Assembly (NCBI GenBank): GCA_002803225.1
Contig: NXFV01000436.1
Location: 1 to 14,670, forward strand
DNA: 14,670 nucleotides
Direction: 5' to 3'
Source: Gamarada debralockiae
Taxonomy: Eukaryota > Ascomycota > Leotiomycetes > Helotiales > Hyphodiscaceae
Positions 9,582 to 14,670 of this stretch are shown here, in pieces. Position 1 is the first letter of the stretch, and every line of letters starts with the position of its first letter. The position numbers and the translations under genes were made by a program. The notes under the pieces were generated by a model. The model did no database searches. It saw only the letters and a list, made by a program, of their open reading frames with translations, and was not told the origin of the DNA.

Positions 9582-10258
9582 GTGGTACGGGCCAGGATCA
9601 ATTCAAGAACAGGAGGCGAAGATACAATACGTCCTCGAAATGATCGCGAAGACGAGCAGAAGGCCCAAGACCTACTCGTGAGCCTGCTGAAACGACTAAC
9701 TCAACGGCAGCTTTCTTTTCTAGATAGTGTGAAATCTCTGTACAATAGCCACAAGAACAAACAAGCGTGACTACCATTTGATGATGAAATTTCGAGAACT
9801 CTCCAGTTCGTAGCGACTACGTATTCGAGAGTCTTCATCATCGTCGATGCCCTTAATGAATGACAAGTATCCTGTGGCTGTAGAACGAGATTTCTGACAG
9901 AAATCTTTCCTAATCAGGTGAAGTGCGTGTTGTTATGAGAACCCTAATACTGAGGTGCATATAGCGCTAGTCCAAAAATAGGCTTCGTAAGCTTCAATTC
10001 AAAAATCTCTACCCTTTCATATGAAGTTCGACCCTTCCCTTATATCTACAGCTTAAATCTAGCGCTTCGGTCTCCGATGACTTCTCGGCCACCGAATTCG
10101 GAGCTCGTACGTCTCACCAGATATCACCGTACCTGCCAACAGTGCGGAGCAAATATTTTCGCGATTTCGAGGTCTATGTTAGAGATCATTACGAAGTTTA
10201 ACGATAGTATATCAATAGAGATCCGCGCCTGTGATGAAGATGTACGAAAACACCAAAA
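9582..10258 (+). pseudogene. NACHT-domain (fungal NLR/STAND) gene fragment, split by a solo LTR
   Basis: One frame reads through two stops as EDEQKAQDLLVSLLKRL, then SVKSLYNSHKNK (stop TGA at 9768), DEISRTLQFVATTYSRVF, then IIVDALNE at 9837-9860, which is the NACHT Walker B. A second TGA follows at 9861, then CRTRFLTEIFPNQVKC. A 214-bp LTR interrupts the codon after Lys-Cys. The same frame resumes at 10147 as GANIFAISR...EIITKFNDSISIEIRA to about 10258. This matches the NACHT core of the large fungal NACHT-ankyrin/WD proteins linked to heterokaryon incompatibility and defence. The P-loop (Walker A) upstream is absent, the C-terminal repeats are absent, and two stops are C-to-T type or similar. 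It is a non-functional fragment. No partner gene is visible, though an ankyrin gene lies 2 kb downstream. Confidence 0.82.
9928..10141. mobile_element. 214-bp solo LTR with 5-bp target duplication
   Basis: The element begins TGTTG and ends CAACA, the TG...CA inverted termini of retrotransposon LTRs. It is flanked by identical GTGCG pentamers at 9923-9927 and 10142-10146. Removing the LTR plus one pentamer (219 bases, a multiple of 3) rejoins the flanking NACHT frame exactly as QVKC-GANIFAISR, which confirms both borders. No internal region, primer-binding site or second LTR is present, so this is a solo LTR left after recombination. It contains TATA-like cttatatct near 10040. Family (copia or gypsy) cannot be told from the LTR alone. 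It shows no strong RIP bias, unlike the elements at the left of the window. Confidence 0.88.
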
Positions 10259-10385
10259 AGAAAACTCTTTTCTCTGTCTATGCCTAACTATAAATCAAAA
10301 AGTCCTTTTCTTGCCAACTCCCTCTATATGACCTAACAAAACAAAGTTATTTCCCCGCAATTCCTGGATCTCACCCGCACAGAAT

Positions 10386-11158
10386 CTAATGAATTCTTGC
10401 ACCATCAGCCCAAATTTTATTGTCAGATGTAATCCACATCTCTCCAACACCAGCTGCCCCGCCAGCTGCGCGCTGGTGAGGAGGGCTGACGCAAGTTGCA
10501 CCAGTTGCGGTGCACATCTGTTGGACGGCGGCAATCATAGCAGCCTTCACGGGGGCAGTCGGTGACTGAGTACCACTGCTAGACGGGATACTCATTACAA
10601 CAACCGGGTTTCGCAAGTCGGAATTTATATGAGCTTGAATATATGTTTGTACTGCCGCAATCTGGGCCGTGTAATCTCCCACCGGGATCACAGGAGGGTT
10701 GACAGTATTGTCGGGCGTGCCGAGAGGGCTGACGTGCGCAAGAAGCTTTCCATGAGAGGTCCCATCGGTCCCTGGTTCAAGTTAGCTCCCGTGTATACTT
10801 CATATGGTTGTGGTTGCACGGTAAGTCACAAATAAGGGCAACGCACCTATCACTGCGATACCTATACAGCCATTCAGCCCATATGTCCCAAGCTTCGAAT
10901 GAGCGTCTCCAGAACGGAAGACACCCATCGGCACATTGGTGTATCCTGCTGGCACTACCCGCTTCTCAACTTCAATGTCCTTTGCGTGACGACGGGCGTA
11001 ACCGGGAGTGTTTCTACATTATTGAATTAGTGCTACTATTTGGAGCGGCAAAGTGAGTCCGATGCTTACTGAGCTACTGATTCATCGTAAACAGCTGCTA
11101 CACTTTGGGAGGCAAGCATGCTGAGTGCGAAGATAGCTGATAAAGTGGGGAAGTACAT
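10386..11158 (-). CDS. secreted protein with CheD-like Thr/Cys/His core, 213 residues
   Basis: Exons on the minus strand: 11158-11070, 11013-10847, 10771-10386; introns of 56 and 75 nt with GT-AG ends and a ctaac-type branch site in the second; phases join. Residues 1-22 form a signal peptide (hydrophobic SAIFALSMLA, cleavage expected after SVAA). A short propeptide ends at the dibasic Kex2-type site EKR (46-48), leaving a mature part of about 165 residues starting VVPAGYT. The core reads TYGLNGC (73-79) and LLAHVSP (95-101). In bacterial CheD glutamine deamidases an equivalent T-x-G-L-G-S-C and A-H-x-x-L-P carry the catalytic Thr, Cys and His. Downstream strands and helices (AQIAAVQTYIQAHI, NPVVVMSIP, KAAMIAAVQQM, MWITSDNKIWADG) follow a compatible order. 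I know of no named fungal family for it; deamidase or related activity is inference. The ORF and start are well supported, the function is not. Confidence 0.83.
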
Positions 11159-11308
11159 ATTGGAGAAGGGATAAAGAGCTGGCTGATAAGGTATATGTGA
11201 ATGTTGGAAGTAAAATTTGTAAAGTAGGGAGAAGTAGTCTGCTGTGTTACTGCTTAGAATGATGTGGATGATCTGGAGAAATGTGTTTCCATGGGCATCA
11301 GAGGATAG

Positions 11309-11317
11309 CTTTATATG
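11309..11317 (-). promoter_or_regulatory. candidate TATA box for the secreted-protein gene
   Basis: The minus strand reads CATATAAAG here, about 150 bases upstream of the ATG at 11158. Position and orientation suit a fungal core promoter with a leader of roughly 100 bases. There is no transcript evidence, so this is only a candidate. Confidence 0.35.
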
Positions 11318-11383
11318 TTCTTATTGTCCTGCTAGATTTAAACAATTTGCCTCAAATCTCCCTCTGAGGGTCATTCACCTATT

Positions 11384-11491
11384 CACATCTGCTCCTCTAG
11401 GATGAAGCTTCACGTCTACTCCTCTAGGATGTAGCTTCACGTCTACTCCTCTAGGATGCCGCTTCATGTCTACTCTTCTAGGATGCAGCAT
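11384..11491. repeat. 27-bp minisatellite, four units
   Basis: Four adjacent 27-bp copies of a unit that starts cacgtctactcctctagg and ends with a variable ..gctt: 11384-11410, 11411-11437, 11438-11464 and 11465-11491. The middle copies differ from each other by two bases; the outer ones carry a few more changes. It lies about 230 bases upstream of the secreted-protein start codon, just beyond its likely core promoter. The unit length is divisible by 3, but I see no gene using it. Confidence 0.9.
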
Positions 11492-12387
11492 CTGGGCCTC
11501 CAGGGGGAAGGCTTACGATTCTTATCCATGAAGGGTGCTTTGGCTCCAGATCAAACTGAAATCTTTGGGTCGGTCATGAGCGCGGTCAGGCTCCAAAAAT
11601 GTAACTGTAAAGGAAGATTTTAAAATTACGACACCCATCATATCTGACAGGAACCTTAAAAGGGCCGGCTGTGCAACCTGTGCTATTTTTCCCCACAGCG
11701 TATGGAGGCGAAGGCGGTGTCATGATGGTGCCGCCGGTTAATTGCAATTTGCGCCACTTTGCTCCATTTCCACCCAACAAACCAACCTGTACCGCGAAGC
11801 AACGTCAACCACTTTTCGAACTTCAAGAAATCAAGACTCTTGGGTAATTAACGAGAATCGGTTTGAAGAAAGCATTCTTGACAGATAGAGCGACTTTCAT
11901 GCGGAAGTTCAGCCGTTGGAGTTTGGCTTTTGTATTTTTCTGCTAATAAGCTCAACGTGACTAAATTAAAGCCAGCTTTAGAAAATCGAGAAAGAATTAC
12001 AACAAATCTGATTCATTATTCATCATAGATATTTACAGGTGGTTTCACTTTCGTTCCTGATTGAATACGGCTGGGACTTGAGAAATAGGGGTTATTTTTA
12101 TTTTTGGTCTTAAGAGGTGGCTCACGGTGGGGCTGTGCAAAGAATACGCGGAGGAGCCAATCAAAGGTCAATCCTCGGCTCTTATAGAGGTAATGTTGGG
12201 TTCGGAAGTGGATACCTACCTATTTCTATTGGGCCGCCCTTTCTTGTCCAGCGACAAGGCGGCAACAAAGTGCATTTAACCCCCGAATGTCCCTATATTC
12301 ACAAACTTCGCATGAACTTGTCGACACTTTCAGACTCTTTAAAATATTTCTAAGGACAAGATCCCCCGAGAACTGCATTTCCCAAAT
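11492..12387. other. intergenic region upstream of the ankyrin gene
   Basis: About 900 bases with no recognisable gene. A 64-codon minus-strand open frame (11780-11586) and a 78-codon plus-strand frame (12117-12353) have no domain, no splice continuation I can support and no coding character. A CCAAT pentamer at 12157-12161 lies about 230 bases upstream of the ankyrin start and is a plausible promoter element. An in-frame stop at 12340 precedes that start codon. Confidence 0.45.
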
Positions 12388-13479
12388 ATGGACCTCTCCA
12401 TTGACCAAACAAATCCGGAAATGCCTTTCCCTCACAAAGTTCGGAAGCCGTATCTTTCTCATCCTCGTCCCCTCAAAGATTCTCATCTTTGTCGGAACCT
12501 GTGCTACAGTCCTCACGATGATTCGAATATACTGGATATATTTGAGACATATCCAGACCATCCCCGCATTCTCCAAATGAAGCGAGACGTGACTCAAGGT
12601 AGTTTGAGTAGCTTGGAGGTCCATATCAACGAATGGTTGAATGCTGCGGACTCTGATTCCCTTGAAGGTTCTCCGAGATACAGGATGGGTGCTTTGGAGC
12701 CTGTACTACGGCATGCTATTCAGAATAGCAGCGACTCTATGGTTTCATATCTTATGCAACAAGGTGTTCGCTTGTGCGATAAGACTCTTTGGGAATCTAT
12801 TGAGTCTGATGCTTCTGAAGCTGTCTTCCAAGCTTTTCTGGATAACGGCTGGGATATCAATAAGTCAATGGGTCCAAATAAGCCTCCTCCATTAGGGTAA
12901 GCAATTTCCCACTCATTTATTTTCAGTGAGTTGATAGAATTTGTTAGGCTAGTACTAGACAAGCCAAACCTACTCTGTTGGTTTCTAGATCATGGAGCAG
13001 ATCCTAATGCCGAGAGCGAATATGGGATATCGCCATTCATGGAGGCAGCTGCGAAGGCTCCCCTAGAGATTGTTCAGCTTCTGTATCAGCGCGGTGCACT
13101 ACCGGGAAACACGGCACCTTCAGCTGCAAAGAGCACAGTGCCTGGCCGTCCTGAGGTGCTCAAGTTTTTACTTGACATTGGAAGCCCGATCGATGCTATA
13201 GAGTTCCAGCACAATCCCAAGGGATATGCCAGCGACATTAATGTTGGGTCAGCGCTCAATCTAGCGTGTTGTTGGACGTCGCAGCGGAGTAACAATGAAG
13301 GAGAAGCCATGGTGGAGATGTTACTCGCTCGGGGGGCAAAGACAAACGTCCTGGATTTCTCGGGACGGACGGCTCTTGATCTGGCGAAGGAATATGGCAC
13401 ACAAAGGATGGTAGAATTGATCCAACACCACATGAATCAGCAGGATACCACTGAGATGAAGTCCGAGTTAGGAGAATAA
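12388..13479 (+). CDS. ankyrin-repeat protein, two exons, 346 residues
   Basis: Exon 1 is 12388-12896 and exon 2 is 12948-13479, with a 51-nt GT-AG intron whose phase joins PPPLG to LVLDKPN. A nearer acceptor at 12926 is also in frame but would leave a 30-nt intron, too short for efficient splicing. The protein is almost wholly ankyrin-like helix pairs: about 105-135, 136-164, 166-197 (WFLDHGADPNAESEYG), 198-221 (SPFMEAAAKAPLEIVQLLYQRGA), 236-255 (PEVLKFLLDIGSPID), 268-309 (MVEMLLARGAKTNVLDFSGR) and 310-333 (TALDLAKEYG). There is no signal peptide, membrane segment, NACHT or F-box, so it is probably a cytosolic or nuclear protein-binding scaffold. The first ~60 residues are Pro/His-rich and less convincing; Met64 (12577) is an alternative start. 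Partner unknown. Confidence 0.85.
12897..12947 (+). other. ankyrin-gene intron with a tandem in-frame acceptor
   Basis: The donor gtaagc at 12897 can pair with acceptors ending at 12926 (ttttcag) or 12947 (gttag). They differ by 21 nt, so both keep the frame, and the longer product would add seven residues (ELIEFVR plus frame match). A 51-nt intron agrees with the other introns here (about 45-56 nt for most), so the distal acceptor is preferred, even though the proximal one has the better pyrimidine tract. Confidence 0.6.
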
Positions 13480-13746
13480 ACCAGAATATACTAGGATTTT
13501 AGGAATACAGAAAGACCATTCCCCTTTGTTCGCTTAAATTGAGCTACACCACAAACCACTACTTCACTTCTGTTTTAATAATGTGCAGGAACTTCCAACT
13601 TCAGATCAGAATCCATTTCATCCATGCTTCAATATTTAACTCATATCCTCTTTTATACCATCACAACTCTCGAATTATAATCTTATATTATCTCTCGCAC
13701 CTCCCCGTCTCTATCTCACAGCAAAACTGTTCCTATAACCAGTGTT
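13480..13746. other. 3' flank of the ankyrin gene
   Basis: AT-rich, non-coding sequence that should hold the 3' UTR and polyadenylation site. A 91-codon open frame (13539-13814) is low-complexity, runs into the minisatellite and shows no domain. No other structure seen. Confidence 0.4.
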
Positions 13747-14076
13747 ATACTGGTCTACTTATCATACCCTTTCGCCCTGGGTCCACTTATTGTACTGGTA
13801 CGCTTGTATATTGACCCACTTGTCATACTGATCCACTCGTTGTACTGGTCCACCCGTTGTACTGGTCCACCCGTCATACTGGTCCACTTGTCGTACTGGT
13901 CCACTTGTCATACTGGTCCACTTGTCGTACTAGTCCACTCGTTGTACTGGTCCACTTGTCATACTAGTCCACTTGTTATACTGGTCCACTTGTCGTACTA
14001 GTCCACCAGTTGGACTGGTCCACTCGTTGAATTAGTCCTCTTATCATCCTGGTCCGCTTGTCTGGTCCACTCGTTA
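13747..14076. repeat. 17-bp minisatellite, about 19 units
   Basis: The consensus unit is tactggtccacttgtca, varying mainly at the last three bases (tca, tcg, ttg, tta) and at g/a in the middle (ggtcc or agtcc). The core 13826-14046 is 13 consecutive units of exactly 17 bp; the copies at each side are diverged or shortened. Because 17 is not a multiple of 3, every frame reads the array as the same 17-residue period, giving open frames that are not genes. Confidence 0.93.
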
Positions 14077-14125
14077 GCGCTGGAATTATTTTTAGATCCA
14101 TTTTTGCTGGTTCCCCTGGTAAATA

Positions 14126-14338
14126 GGTACTGGTACAATACGCGGACTAGTACAAATTGTCTACCGTAGCCAATAGGGATTGGCAAAGTATAGTACATGG
14201 CATGGACTTACTGTATCTCTTACCAGACTTCAGATTAACCCGTGCCACGCACTAGTCTATACTTTGCCCTCTACTCGTCCTATTGGCCAAATCTGCTTAC
14301 TATTAGTCTTCGCTACAACTTGTACTAGTCTACACTAA
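14126..14338. repeat. palindromic region with inverted minisatellite-like copies
   Basis: Nested inverted pairs: actagtacaaattgt (14146-14160) with acaacttgtactagt (14315-14329), 14 of 15 matching; ccaatagg (14170-14177) with cctattgg (14279-14286); and ggcaaagtatag (14182-14193) with ctatactttgcc (14257-14268). The left arm, read in reverse, resembles the neighbouring 17-bp units (ttgtactagtccgcgt), while the right arm resembles them in the forward sense. So this may be an inversion of part of the array or a decayed inverted-repeat element. No coding content. Confidence 0.6.
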
Positions 14339-14341
14339 TAG

Positions 14342-14360
14342 TGTGACGGCAGTCGTCACA
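14342..14360. repeat. short perfect hairpin
   Basis: tgtgacg (14342-14348) and cgtcaca (14354-14360) form a 7-bp perfect stem with a 5-base loop. It lies just right of the palindromic region and may mark the end of a decayed element. It is too short to assign. Confidence 0.45.
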
Positions 14361-14563
14361 TGTGGCTTGCTATGCGACAGCTTGGCGGTTTCGCCTGTTT
14401 CGCCCAAGGTTCGGCTAGGGGTACAAGAGCTCGGCCATTCTATTCCTTTGGCCTTTTCCTTTCTTCCTTAGTTTAGTATTCTAATAGATAATAAGACTTA
14501 GATCTTTGCGCTTTAGACTATTGCTTCGCTCCTGCCGTCATATTATACTAAACTCCTAAGTCC
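14361..14563. other. unassigned sequence with imperfect inverted repeat
   Basis: No gene seen. The pair tttagtat (14472-14479) and atactaaa (14545-14552), with flanking cttag/ctaag, can form an imperfect hairpin of about 95 bases. This is consistent with more transposon debris but is not diagnostic. Confidence 0.35.
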
Positions 14564-14603
14564 GTGCACCCCCATCCCGCACCCCCCCCATTCCGCACCC
14601 CCT
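14564..14603. repeat. C-rich tandem tract, G-quadruplex-capable on the minus strand
   Basis: Three loose copies of a ccgcacccccat-like unit with C-runs of 5, 3, 8 and 5. The minus strand therefore has four G-runs of three or more separated by short loops, the pattern for an intrastrand G-quadruplex. Sequence to the right returns to AT-rich, with a 9-bp inverted repeat (aaaaatact at 14612-14620 and agtattttt at 14629-14637). Confidence 0.65.
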
Positions 14604-14670
14604 TTTATACCAAAAATACTGATTTTCAAGTATTTTTAATTCCACCAAAAATTAATAAAACTATATAAAA

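Noticed and set aside
9582..9770. Small 62-codon gene of its own
   Set aside because: The frame continues through the stop into the NACHT Walker B, so it is part of a pseudogene and not a separate small protein.
11586..11780. 64-codon minus-strand frame as a small gene
   Set aside because: No homology recognised, no signal peptide, no splice partner and no sign of codon bias.
12226..12962. Open frames of 132, 97, 84 and 80 codons over the ankyrin locus
   Set aside because: They are shadows of the ankyrin exons in other frames; only the frame from 12388 joins across the intron into clear repeats.
13086..13433. 115-codon minus-strand frame
   Set aside because: Antisense shadow of ankyrin exon 2.
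13804..14198. Repetitive open frames (WSTCHTGPL-type periodicity) over the 17-bp array
   Set aside because: Artefact of a 17-bp unit without stop codons; no start context, domain or flanking coding sequence.

Overview
The window reads as nuclear DNA of a filamentous ascomycete (Pezizomycotina; Leotiomycetes is possible but not provable here). Genes have many short GT-AG introns with CTAAC/CTAAT-like branch sites. About 6.4 kb of transposon sequence carries the signature of repeat-induced point mutation (RIP): CpA and TpG almost absent, TpA in large excess, and coding frames full of stops derived from CAA, CAG, CGA and TGG codons. Fungal NACHT and ankyrin families are also present.

Layout. 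(1) 1-~4810: a RIP-destroyed Ty3/gypsy retrotransposon on the + strand, readable in order as gag zinc knuckle, protease, reverse transcriptase, RNase H, integrase and chromodomain. (2) ~4990-6641: a RIP-degraded piggyBac-type transposase on the - strand; its N-terminal end is much less mutated. (3) 7050-7480: two different small inverted-repeat elements (MITE-like, 207 bp and 129 bp) lying 95 bp apart. (4) 7845-9523: a LaeA-like SAM-dependent methyltransferase gene with 13 exons. All splice sites and phases fit except for one extra T in a T6 run, which breaks the frame. (5) ~9582-10258: a broken piece of a NACHT (NLR-type) gene, interrupted by a 214-bp solo LTR with a clear 5-bp target duplication. 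(6) 10386-11158, - strand: a three-exon gene for a 213-residue secreted protein with a signal peptide and a Kex2-type KR site. Its core (TYGLNGC ... LLAHVSP) resembles the active-site pattern of bacterial CheD/CNF1-fold glutamine deamidases. (7) 11384-11491: a 27-bp minisatellite. (8) 12388-13479: a two-exon ankyrin-repeat protein. (9) 13747-14076: a 17-bp minisatellite of about 19 units, followed by a palindromic region, a C-rich (G-quadruplex-capable) tract and AT-rich sequence.

Taken together this is an accessory, transposon-laden region. Nothing shows that the three protein genes form a pathway. The item most worth following is the secreted CheD-like protein. The methyltransferase frameshift and the LTR-split NACHT gene are clean, checkable cases of gene decay.
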